Source: Schistosoma mansoni (lineage: Eukaryota; Platyhelminthes; Trematoda; Strigeidida; Schistosomatidae). From it: a stretch of 64,000 nucleotides of DNA. Positions 22,989 to 26,945 of this stretch are shown in pieces. The DNA lies in contig NC_031498.1 of NCBI RefSeq assembly GCF_000237925.1, positions 30,436,923 through 30,500,922 on the forward strand, read 5' to 3'. Under the pieces are notes generated by a model, which worked only from the letters and a program-made list of their open reading frames with translations, did not search any database and was not told the origin of the DNA. The position numbers and the translations under genes were made by a program. Each line of letters begins with the position of its first letter. The first letter of the stretch is position 1.

Positions 22989-24398
22989 ATTCACATAATC
23001 AATACTAACGTAATGATTATCACACTGACGATTCTATGATCAATTATTTAGTATAGTAAATTCACTTAATATTGTTTATTTGAATCTTCGCATTGATGTT
23101 TACGACTGCAACTGGTCAGTTTCTAATTGGCATATGTGCATACTGTGCGTATTGTCTCGATATATCCTTATTTCACAAGCATTATAAGCAAAGATGGACC
23201 CAGTAGCTGAGTGGATAACGTGATGGCATTTGTATCGAACTGTACTGGGTTTTAGTCCCAGAATGAACATCAACTCTGAGATACAGGCGCATCCAGCTGA
23301 CGAGTCCCAGGTAGGACGAAACGTGCGTTCTTGATTCCACTGCTAGCCAGTATCCATCTTTGCTTACTATTTCGTATATTCTCTGTAAAACATTTCGTTT
23401 GTTATATGATTCATCAATTATCTTTTCAATACATACTCTTTTATATACTACAGAAATAATGAGAATTATAGATAAAAATAGGCGAAACTATAATTTATGA
23501 ACGAACTAATCAGATATGAGAAAATGAGTCTTGGATTTTGGCGCGAAATACCATTTTGGCATTATAACTGATGTCAGTTCGTGATGAAATCCATAAATCT
23601 AATTCCTAACCATAACTGTCAACTATGAATTGTATTTGTATTCCCCCCCACTGGTTTATAACACTCATCTATGCATCGGTCCAAGTTGTTATACCTCGTT
23701 AGGACAACAAGATCAACATCGGATTCATAGAAGTAGTTAATTAAATGATGGTAATATATAAAAAAGGTTGTATATACCGATATAGTATAGGGAGGAAGAC
23801 AGATATGAAGCAATTTTTAATATCAAGGTTTAGGGGAAGATAAAGAGTGTATACACCTACTCCATTGTGATCGATTCTAAGCCATGTCACCTAGAGTCTT
23901 CAACTATTGGTTACGATAGTCACACGGACCCTAACCAAGTAGTCTGCATCTACCAACATGGCTCAGATAAGAAATTACTGACTTCAAGTACGGATGCCAC
24001 ATTTTGGTTTGACCGCCCCTAACTCTCTTCCAACTATCCCCTACACTAGGCAGCACAGAACGTTTTGGTAATCAGTATTCAGGCATACGTATCAATACGT
24101 GGCCCAACCATTGATTCCCTAATACTCGGCGTCTAACCTCACTATTACTTACCACAGGGTAGTAATACGTTTGCTAATGTCTCTTTCTTTCCTTCCTTTT
24201 TTCTCCTTAGATTGGAATACCTTTATTCAAAGGATCAAATCTAATCTTATCGAATTATATAATAATAATAATAATAAAGCTTCACGTTTATTATTTCATA
24301 TAACATGTTTATTAGATATAGATAAAATGAAATGGATTATTAATGATTCTATTCGAACTATTATAGAAATTAATCGTAAACGTCATTTAATTTTTTAA
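2065..24398 (+). CDS. Divergent G-protein alpha subunit-like gene (eight exons recognised, first exon missing)
   Basis: Exons are 2065-2249, 4185-4248, 5053-6181, 10203-10455, 13280-13408, 18737-18866, 20085-20244 and 24211-24398, all with GT/AG borders. Phases agree at every junction from the second exon on; the first junction does not fit, so a small exon may be missed. The joined frame follows the G-alpha order: P-loop GLPNSGKNT, a helical domain ending [17 protein letters not shown] before switch I, NLGEQ (DVGGQ in the family), FLNKYD (the NKxD motif), ITCLLD (TCAT loop) and a C-terminal helix ending HLIF. The visible protein is about 740 residues against about 350 in the family; the excess is one exon-encoded low-complexity insertion. 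Substitutions are the P-loop Ser to Asn, switch I Arg to Lys, and switch II Gly to Glu. Family membership rests on the whole motif series. Loss or change of GTPase activity is inference. Confidence 0.85.
2437..2940 (-). repeat. Repeat R copy 1
   Basis: About 500 bp shared with 15830-16390, 19090-19615, 38868-39385 and 59178-59705. Landmarks in family orientation are GGTACGGCCGAGAGTGGGGA, GAGTTGGAAAACCCTGATTC, a 3' TTTGTGTGGCGCATAT-like block and an AATAAA-rich tail. Here it is inverted, in the G-alpha intron. Confidence 0.75.
2945..3052 (+). mobile_element. L1 (RTE/SR2-like LINE) 3' end
   Basis: GCCCAGGACAGAGTTGGATA leads to a GAGGGGTAACAGGCGTAAGTAAGTA tail-type end (positions 3028-3052). 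It is the terminal 100 bp of the LINE family seen in longer form at 28515-29212, joined head-on to repeat R. Confidence 0.75.
3318..4032 (-). pseudogene. L1 (RTE/SR2-like LINE), RT C-terminal fragment
   Basis: On the minus strand the frame reads [40 protein letters not shown] and [20 protein letters not shown], the post-catalytic RT/thumb part of this LINE family, and ends in the GTAAGTAAGTAA tail (plus strand CTTACTTACTTAC at 3318). It is 5' truncated with frame breaks before the tail. Confidence 0.8.
4185..4248 (+). CDS. G-alpha-like exon, helical domain, tentative
   Basis: A pyrimidine-rich acceptor ends TTTTTAG at 4184 and the donor is CAG|GTAGCG at 4249. The open frame reads [21 protein letters not shown] split as 21 codons after one leading base. 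It leaves in phase 0, as the next exon requires, but enters in phase 2 while the exon at 2065-2249 leaves in phase 0. Either a short exon between 2250 and 4184 is missed or one of these borders is wrong. Confidence 0.5.
4496..4692 (-). repeat. Family C hammerhead SINE
   Basis: On the minus strand: a GGGAGCACCAGTTCCCTCAA block, the ribozyme, and the GTTGACCACCTCCAACCACC 3' block. The tRNA-like part is mostly missing. The unit's end block (TTGATCACCACCCAGTGAT on the plus strand) is retained at the right. Confidence 0.78.
4531..4573 (-). ncRNA. Hammerhead ribozyme, family C, intact core
   Basis: Minus strand: CCTTG, CTGATGA, stem II GTGC/GCAC, CGAAAC, stem III ACCTGGGT, then ACAGGG closing stem I. 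CUGAUGA and GAAA are both canonical, though the base before stem I is A. Confidence 0.75.
4765..4975. repeat. Repeat E copy 1
   Basis: The block (TTACCCGCCATCTCCAATG ... TCTTTACCTTCTGATTTTAT) recurs inverted at 27100-27320. About 200 bp, no coding signal, unclassified. Confidence 0.5.
5053..6181 (+). CDS. G-alpha-like giant exon with low-complexity insertion
   Basis: Acceptor TTGTCAG at 5046-5052 and donor A|GTGAGTA after 6181, in phase 0 and out phase 1. About 376 codons. The start reads [15 protein letters not shown]. The middle is rich in Ser, Thr, Asn and His, with a Thr/Asn/Ser tract around 5440-5565 built from ACT/AGT triplets. A globular-looking stretch lies at about 5585-5770, then a Pro-rich spot (5800-5830), and an acidic run centred on about 6030-6065 with ten Asp in a row. 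None of this has a counterpart in ordinary G-alpha subunits. The open frame runs on to 6240 only because an L1 copy follows the donor; those residues are not coding. Confidence 0.78.
6190..6555 (-). mobile_element. L1 (RTE/SR2-like LINE) 3' fragment
   Basis: The plus strand starts CTTACTTACTTACGCCTGTTA and continues antisense through the LINE's C-terminal coding end. The insertion starts within about 10 bp of the G-alpha donor at 6182. Confidence 0.8.
6556..6953. other. No gene; facing CCAAT palindrome inside
   Basis: The only structure is CTGATTGG (6800-6807) and CCAATCAG (6819-6826), an 8-bp inverted repeat with an 11-bp spacer, next to a GC-rich spot. It could be LTR or promoter debris. 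Confidence 0.35.
6965..7361 (+). repeat. Family C hammerhead SINE, longer than one unit, with target duplication
   Basis: The block GACTTGACAC..CAATTGTGA occurs at both ends (6971-7020 and 7313-7362), 342 bp apart, so the copy is about 1.15 units long. In between are a tRNA-like part (AGCTTAGTGGTAACG, GGATCGAATCC) and the hammerhead. The flanks AAATGAAACTA (6954-6964) and AAATGGAACTA (7362-7372) are an 11-bp target duplication with one mismatch. Confidence 0.85.
7151..7193 (+). ncRNA. Hammerhead ribozyme, family C
   Basis: CCTTG, CTGACGA, stem II GTGT/GTAC (wobble pairs retained), CGAAAC, a short stem III, then CAGGG. The core is intact; the cleavage triplet is UUC rather than GUC. Confidence 0.72.
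7690..8180. repeat. Family B pair in head-to-head orientation
   Basis: A minus-oriented copy (7690-8030: tail block, ribozyme remnant, tRNA-like part, 5' region) runs into a plus-oriented ribozyme half (8045-8095: CCCATACTAGGACGAAAC, GGCCGTCCAGTGCTTCC). Confidence 0.75.
8690..8910 (+). repeat. Repeat D copy 1
   Basis: Shares GAAGGTTAAGAAGATCGAAG and the TATAAGTAGTAT-type block with copies at 13945, 19645, 25100, 34960, 37085, 50850 and 55095. A short related piece lies at 8265-8315. Confidence 0.6.
9050..9210 (-). repeat. Family A hammerhead SINE, partial
   Basis: Minus strand: tRNA-like part and the ribozyme with altered core (CTGACGGGT in place of CTGACGAGT). The plus strand shows GCGTCTCGTCCTATTTGG. 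Confidence 0.78.
9298..9869 (+). pseudogene. L1 (RTE/SR2-like LINE), RT C-terminal fragment
   Basis: Coding traces match 28515-29212: [39 protein letters not shown], then the AACAGGTGTAAGTAAGTAA end at 9869. Frames are broken by stops and small indels. Confidence 0.82.
9870..10135 (+). repeat. Family B hammerhead SINE with inverted stub
   Basis: A short minus-oriented tail stub (9890-9935) is followed by a plus-oriented copy: CTCAGTGATCTATCGG A box, GGATTTGAATC B box, a decayed ribozyme (GCAGAGGAGTCCC, GATGAAACGGCTG) and the tail to CCACAAAACCC. Confidence 0.75.
10203..10455 (+). CDS. G-alpha-like exon, helical domain
   Basis: Preceded by a 50-bp pyrimidine tract ending CTTAG; donor A|GTAAGTG after 10455. 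In phase 1, out phase 2, fitting both neighbours. It encodes a helix-rich segment ending [16 protein letters not shown] and EEKSYSGLY, which lines up with the stretch before the family's YFLDxLDRI. Asn and Leu are frequent. Confidence 0.8.
10631..10674. repeat. (AT)n microsatellite
   Basis: An uninterrupted AT dinucleotide run, preceded by AGCTCCCCGGAAGAGATACA, a block that recurs before another AT stretch at about 11320-11370. Confidence 0.9.
10685..11045 (-). mobile_element. Repeat T, LTR-like, copy 1
   Basis: Minus orientation of the block seen at 62878-63230. It carries the GGTATTTATAG TATA-type motif (antisense), the AGCCAATC block and GAAGCCGAC end. It fits a degenerate solo LTR; ends and target duplication are not resolved. 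Confidence 0.5.
11101..11155 (+). mobile_element. L1 LINE 3' tip
   Basis: TGGAGAATGTTGGTGGGCGG then CCTATGCTCCTCCACGAGGG, the last 50 bp of the L1 coding end, without the GTAAGTAA tail. Confidence 0.6.
11640..11800 (+). repeat. Family B hammerhead SINE, 3' part
   Basis: GATGCGTACTGTTGAGGAGT, GGACGAAATAGCCG and the tail GTCTAGCTTCAATTGATTC. No tRNA-like part. Confidence 0.7.
11801..12639. other. T/A-rich low-complexity intron sequence
   Basis: Pyrimidine runs of T and C (notably 12035-12085 and 12225-12260) and a G run (12128-12137). Small frames at 12355-12578 lack splice sites or family features. Confidence 0.55.
12640..13010 (-). repeat. Repeat F copy 2, LTR-like
   Basis: Reverse complement of 515-890: the antisense TTTATATACCA motif and AGCCCAGCCAGTTAAGTCCA block are both present. 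Confidence 0.5.
13280..13408 (+). CDS. G-alpha-like exon with switch I
   Basis: Acceptor TATAG at 13279 and donor AG|GTAAGTA after 13408, in phase 2, out phase 2. The junction codon gives Tyr, so the motif reads YFIKCIDRI then [11 protein letters not shown], very close to the family's YFLDSLDRI and YIPTEQDVL. Aligned with RVKTTG, the switch I sequence here is KQSSKA: the catalytic Arg becomes Lys and the Mg2+-binding Thr becomes Ser. Confidence 0.85.
13465..13800 (+). repeat. Family B hammerhead SINE, near full
   Basis: 5' region (GTTCTAGTGAGAAGCAGT), tRNA-like part (GGCTCAGTGGTTTAGTGG; GGTTTGAATCTC), ribozyme (CACTGCTGAGGAATCCC, GGACGAGTTGGCCGTCC) and tail. GAAAC has become GAGTT. Confidence 0.8.
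13945..14215 (+). repeat. Repeat D copy 2
   Basis: GTGGTGTGGGCTACTTATAT and the CAGATTTTAGTGA.. 3' block match the other D copies. Divergent. Confidence 0.5.
14222..14620 (-). repeat. Family B hammerhead SINE, full unit
   Basis: About 400 bp from the tail (GTAGAGATTTTAGTAATTTT on the plus strand) through ribozyme, tRNA-like part (plus strand CTAGACCACTAAGCCGGCTG) and 5' region to GTCACTAGGGAGTATATGAT. Confidence 0.85.
14305..14350 (-). ncRNA. Hammerhead ribozyme, family B, intact core
   Basis: Minus strand: GCGCACTG, CTGAGGA, stem II GTCC/GGAC, CGAAA, stem III arm ending CGTC, then CAGTGA closing stem I. CUGANGA, GAAA and a GUC cleavage triplet are all present; the stem III palindrome is lost (ATAGTCGT). 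Confidence 0.78.
14695..14960 (+). repeat. Repeat F copy 3, partial
   Basis: Shares AACTTAACTGACTGGGCTGG and the TTTCGTGTGTCA.. block with copies at 515-890 and 12640-13010. Confidence 0.5.
15020..15245 (+). repeat. Family B hammerhead SINE
   Basis: A box-like GCTCAGTGGTCTATCGG, ribozyme and tail ending CCACAAAAAAACCCC. Confidence 0.8.
15109..15154 (+). ncRNA. Hammerhead ribozyme, family B, near-intact
   Basis: GCACTG, CTGAGGA, stem II GTCC/GGAC, CGAAAA, GACCGTC, CAGTGC. Core and GUC cleavage site intact; stem III palindrome degraded. Confidence 0.75.
15246..15829. other. No gene or repeat recognised
   Basis: AT-rich intron sequence; a tandem ACATA run sits at about 15493-15512. Confidence 0.5.
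15830..16390 (+). repeat. Repeat R copy 2, longest
   Basis: CCCCCAAATGCCCTGGTACG to a 3' AAATAAATGAAATAAATAAA tail. A B-box-like GATTCAAATCCC lies at the 5' edge (about 15838). It may be a Pol III SINE or a LINE 3' piece; no coding frame is conserved between copies. Confidence 0.75.
16555..17170 (-). pseudogene. L2 LINE, RT C-terminal domain
   Basis: The minus strand encodes [56 protein letters not shown] and [17 protein letters not shown], the endonuclease-RT polyprotein tail common in fluke non-LTR elements. The 5' part (16980-17170) carries more RT codons with stops. Clade (RTE or CR1-like) uncertain. Confidence 0.82.
17175..17335 (+). repeat. Family B hammerhead SINE, 3' part
   Basis: GATGCGCACTGCCGAGTAGT and the tail CTCTACAAAACCCCC. 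The ribozyme is badly decayed. Confidence 0.7.
17336..17862. other. No gene; (ATT)n microsatellite inside
   Basis: About 12 perfect ATT units at 17691-17725; the rest is AT-rich intron. Confidence 0.7.
17873..18149 (-). repeat. Family C hammerhead SINE with perfect target duplication
   Basis: 277 bp bounded by identical TTAAAGTTTA (17863-17872 and 18150-18159). It holds ribozyme, GGGAACTGGTGCTCC block (plus strand), tRNA-like part (GATTCGATCCCGTGTCA in antisense) and end block. Confidence 0.88.
17908..17949 (-). ncRNA. Hammerhead ribozyme, family C, mutated core
   Basis: CTGACGT instead of CTGACGA; stem II GTGC/GCAC and the stem III palindrome ACCCGGGT are intact. Confidence 0.7.
18345..18590 (+). 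pseudogene. L1 LINE RT catalytic-region fragment
   Basis: One frame reads [54 protein letters not shown] is the RT catalytic motif. Only about 80 codons remain; the copy stops and a family B tRNA-like part begins at 18590. Confidence 0.8.
18590..18658 (+). repeat. Family B tRNA-like part only
   Basis: GGCTCAGTGGTCTAGAGG and GGGTTCGAATCTC, the clearest A and B boxes of family B in the window; truncated before the ribozyme. Confidence 0.75.
18737..18866 (+). CDS. G-alpha-like exon with switch II
   Basis: Acceptor GTTTAG at 18736, donor AAA|GTAAGTT after 18866, in phase 2, out phase 0. It encodes [14 protein letters not shown] then [19 protein letters not shown], matching the family's DVGGQRSERKKW.HCFE and the FCVALSDYD strand. 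The Gln that positions water is kept. The preceding Asp is Asn, the second Gly is Glu, and the following Arg is Ser. Confidence 0.85.
19090..19615 (+). repeat. Repeat R copy 3
   Basis: CCCCAAATGCTCTGGTACGG to an AAAAATAAATAA tail; an internal segment near 19490-19505 is deleted relative to copy 2. Confidence 0.75.
19645..19965 (-). repeat. Repeat D copy 3
   Basis: Antisense block with TTGATCTTCTACTGAAATAC and ATATTGATATAAGTAGTCTA. Confidence 0.55.
20085..20244 (+). CDS. G-alpha-like exon with NKxD (G4)
   Basis: Acceptor TTTTTTAG at 20084, donor ATAG|GTGAGT after 20244, in phase 0, out phase 1. It encodes [11 protein letters not shown], then [15 protein letters not shown] and an Asn run (YNNNNNED). 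The pattern is the family's MHESLKLFDSI..ILFLNKKDLF. The guanine-recognition NKxD is intact as NKYD. Confidence 0.87.
20276..20615. repeat. Family A inverted pair
   Basis: A minus-oriented tRNA-like part and ribozyme (20278-20425) are followed by a plus-oriented ribozyme half (20415-20460: GACGAAACGCGCGTCATGG) and the family A downstream block to 20615. It starts about 30 bp after the G-alpha donor at 20245. Confidence 0.75.
20735..21000. repeat. Family A fragments, inverted
   Basis: A minus-oriented decayed ribozyme and tRNA-like part (20745-20885), then the plus-oriented downstream block (GAGACTGATCAAGTGCAATC to about 21000). Confidence 0.65.
21001..21689. other. No gene or repeat recognised
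   Basis: AT-rich intron sequence with no splice-bounded frame. Confidence 0.5.
21690..21860 (-). mobile_element. L1 LINE 3' tips with expanded ACTT tail
   Basis: About 90 bp of CTTA repeats (21690-21780) are the antisense of the L1 GTAA tail, expanded as a microsatellite. Two short L1 ends follow (CGTGGAGGAGCATAGGCCGC; CTTACGCCTGTTACTCC). Confidence 0.75.
21985..22435. repeat. Family B inverted and tandem cluster
   Basis: A minus-oriented tail with part of a ribozyme (21985-22095) switches to plus-oriented tRNA-like part, ribozyme and tail (22097-22275). The tail then joins directly (CCTCTTCTGATAATGATCAT) to the 5' region of another plus unit (to 22435). The tail-to-head join is the same as at other loci. 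Confidence 0.75.
22797..22984. repeat. Compound (ACT/ATT)n-(TA)n microsatellite
   Basis: About 145 bp of TAC/TAT triplets followed by about 42 bp of TA dinucleotides. The long poly-Tyr, poly-Leu and poly-Val frames here are artefacts. Confidence 0.92.
23080..23370. repeat. Family A hammerhead SINE with inverted flank block
   Basis: A minus-oriented downstream block (23085-23190) meets a plus-oriented copy: CAGTAGCTGAGTGGATAACG, GGTTTTAGTCC, ribozyme at 23293-23333 with intact CTGACGA and GAAAC. Confidence 0.78.
23655..24165 (-). pseudogene. L2 LINE 3' domain and 3' UTR
   Basis: Antisense of 41285-41815: the coding end (plus strand GTTTGACCGCCCCTAACTCT) and the 3' UTR with ATGCATCGGTCCAAGTTG at about 23675. 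Frames are interrupted. It lies in the last G-alpha intron, opposite to the gene. Confidence 0.78.
24211..24398 (+). CDS. G-alpha-like terminal exon
   Basis: Acceptor CTCCTTAG at 24210; it completes an Asp codon with the preceding G. It encodes [17 protein letters not shown], an Asn run, [18 protein letters not shown], and a last helix ending RKRHLIF before TAA at 24396-24398. This matches the family's FTCATDT.N...VF loop and C-terminal alpha5 helix, but TCAT is TCLL. No Cys lies near the C-terminus for ADP-ribosylation by pertussis toxin. Confidence 0.87.
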
Positions 24399-24404
24399 AT
24401 AAAT

Positions 24405-24765
24405 GATCATTTATTTTTTTAAAATATATTTTTGTTTATTTTTTTACAAAAATTTTCTTTCTTTTCTTTTTTCTCTTTTTTCTTTTTTCTAAAATTTTCT
24501 TGTCTTTCTTTTTCTCTTTCTTTTTTCTCTTTTTTTTCTAAATTGCTATTCTATTTTCTCCTTTTTCTTTTTCTAAATTTTTTCTTTATTTTTATCTTTT
24601 CTCTTTTTTCTTTTTTCTAATTTTCTTTCTTTTCTTTTTTCTATCTTTTCAATTTTTTAAAATTTTCCAAATTTCTTTCCTTTCTTTTTTTCCAATTTTT
24701 CTTTTCCTAAATTTTTTCTTTTTTTAAATTTCTTTTTTCTGTATTTTTTCTCTTCCCCCCGCCTT
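24405..24765. repeat. Pyrimidine tract in the G-alpha 3' flank
   Basis: About 360 bp of nearly pure T and C on the plus strand with short AAATT interruptions in a loose period (TTTTTCTTTTCTTTTTTCT-like units). It starts within 10 bp of the stop codon, so it likely forms the 3' UTR or transcription-end region. Confidence 0.85.
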
Positions 24766-24944
24766 ATTATTTATTTTATTTAATGTTTTATTGAACATTT
24801 AATAATATTGAATGTGTGTATGAAAGCAGATAAACAAAAATGAAAAAAATAAATAAATCAGTTCATATGTCAATTTCATTTGAATTTTGTTTTTTTAAAG
24901 TGAAAAGCTTTTGAATTGGATGTTAGATTTGGTTTCTTAAACTA

Positions 24945-25100
24945 TTTTAGTAACCCTTTTTGGGTTAAGTCTATAAAGTGACTTAGAATATGAGAGAAGA
25001 AGCAGCGAAATACTGAAAGAAACGCTTTACTTCAAGGGGTAGGGTATGTATAGTATTTTAGGAGAGTTTGGGCTTCTGGAAGAATTCTGGAACGCTACTG
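24945..25100 (-). mobile_element. Repeat T, partial
   Basis: Antisense GAAACGCTTTACTTCAAGG and GGCTTCTGGAAGAATTCTGG match the T family (compare 62990-63130). Fragment only. Confidence 0.45.
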
Positions 25101-25400
25101 AACATAGTAGTGTAAGATAATCGAATGTACGCGGACACACAATTACAGAATCTGTTAATATGATCTGAGAAACATACAGTAAATACTTAATTTACAAAAT
25201 ATTAATCAATGGTTTTAAATTTGACTATTCTTTTGCAAATGTCAATCAATCGTCTTAGACTTCATCGTTCCATCATTTCCTTACCAATGGCTTTCTGTTC
25301 CCCTTTCTTTCCTTCACGATCTTCTCGAACTTCTGCTGACAGATTTTCTATTCCTGATTAGCGTTATATACTACTTATGTTGATATAAGTAACACAAACC
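25100..25400 (-). repeat. Repeat D copy 4
   Basis: Antisense D block ending ATACTACTTATGTTGATATA; about 300 bp. Confidence 0.6.
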
Positions 25401-25629
25401 AAAGTATCTGTATAGGTCATCAATTATTCGGAAACGTGACATATGACTTGTCACTTTCTAGATGTTTCTGGCAAAACTTTTATTGAACCCCGATCGGATA
25501 AGATGTTTCTCAGAGCTTTCAGAGCCTTTCTTTGGCTTTTTTCAAGGAATTTTCTGAATCTCCCCAACATAAAAAAATATGGGCTTAATTTGAAATTCGA
25601 TCACTTATACAATACTGAACTAAAATAGA

Positions 25630-25870
25630 ATAGTTGAAAGCGTGAGTCAATTGAAGCTAGAACACCATGGAAAACCTAGAAGCACTGGACGGCCAACTCG
25701 TCCTATTATGGGACTCCTCAGCAGTGCGCATCCACGATCCTGTAATAAGATCCCATAATAGAGCGAAACGGCTGTCCAGTGCTTGCAGGTTTTCCATGGT
25801 GGTCTAGCTTCAATTGACTCACGCTTTCAACTTTGGAAATATTAAATCTTCACAAAATCCCTTCTGATAA
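25630..25870. repeat. Family B fold-back pair
   Basis: The minus arm (25636-25740) and plus arm (25745-25860) are complementary copies of the ribozyme and tail region with almost no spacer, so the RNA would form a hairpin of about 100 bp. The tRNA-like part is absent. Confidence 0.8.
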
Positions 25871-26062
25871 TTAAAATAGAATAAACATTCTACATATGTG
25901 AAGAAAATAATTGTTACTAATCTCAGGAATACGAATAATCTGCTTGACTTTTTGTGTTCAGAATATACTCAAACTTAAAAAAATCAAACAAACAGGAAAG
26001 ATCAATTAAATAAGCACATATAATTATTTGTCTGAAATACAATGTATTTTATAGGTAGACTG

Positions 26063-26440
26063 TTGGGGTGATCCCGAAAATTACTTGCAATAGACATGAC
26101 AAGCTAAGGAAAACATTAAAAAGCATTTTTATCCAATCAGCGTTTGATTTGAAGTTTCGCTAGAAGTACTGTGAAAGTGAGAAGTCACATGTAGAGGTTC
26201 TGATTGACTGACTACTATACTGCTACTGTGTTTAGTAGTATTTTAGAACTTTCAGGAAAACCCAAGGACTTCTAAAATACTATAAAAATCCTATCGTTTC
26301 TGTACATAAATGAACCTTTGGAGTAAAGTGCTTCCTGGATATTTTGTGCCTTTTCTGCTGTGTTCAAGTCGCTGTGTAGTTCTAGCTTGGGGGTTACGAA
26401 ACTAGCTTAGGATCCGAATACAGCGTTCAATCAGTAAGAT
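26063..26440 (+). mobile_element. Repeat T, LTR-like
   Basis: TGTTGGGGTGATCCC start, TACTATAAAAATCC TATA-like box at about 26278, GGAGTAAAGTGCTTC, GTTCTAGCTTGGGGGTTACG, end near CAGCGTTCAATCA. It aligns along its length with 62878-63230. It fits a solo LTR; no target duplication is certain. Confidence 0.6.
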
Positions 26441-26639
26441 CTATCATGGACCATGAGAACTTTTGTTTTCAAATCCATTTACCTTACTAGCATTTGATCT
26501 AGGAAATTCAAATGATCCGATTTAAGTGTCTGTATACATTACAAAAGTTGTAATAGTAATTTTGTTATACGTTATATCTTTCTAATATACTGTGAAGGGA
26601 TTTGTTTCATCAACCATTTGGGATGATGCTGTATAACAT

Positions 26640-26815
26640 GTGTGTAGAAAATGTTGTACGGGATCTTGGATGAGCACTGTTGAGGAGTCCCACAATAGGA
26701 CGAATTGGCCATCCAGTGCTTCCAGGTTTACCATAATGGTCTACTTTCAATTAACTCATAATCTCAACTATATAAAATTACTAAAATCTCCACAAAACCC
26801 CTTTCAGATATAGAA
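26640..26815 (+). repeat. Family B hammerhead SINE, 3' part
   Basis: GAGCACTGTTGAGGAGTCCC, GGACGAATTGGCCATCC and the tail to CCACAAAACCCC. Core mutated (UUGAGGA, GAAUU). Confidence 0.75.
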
Positions 26816-26945
26816 CTATAATTGATCATTACAAAACAAAAGTAATTAATAAACATTCAACATTTATTTATCTTTATTTTCTTTAGAACATATACATACA
26901 TATAAATGAACAAAATAAGTCAATCAATAGACATTTCTTGATCTT

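Noticed and set aside
22785-23039. Long poly-Tyr, poly-Leu and poly-Val frames on both strands
   Set aside because: They are all frames of one ACT/ATT and TA microsatellite.
24432-24620. Phe/Ser/Leu-rich 62-codon frame
   Set aside because: A frame through the pyrimidine tract after the G-alpha stop; no start context or homology.
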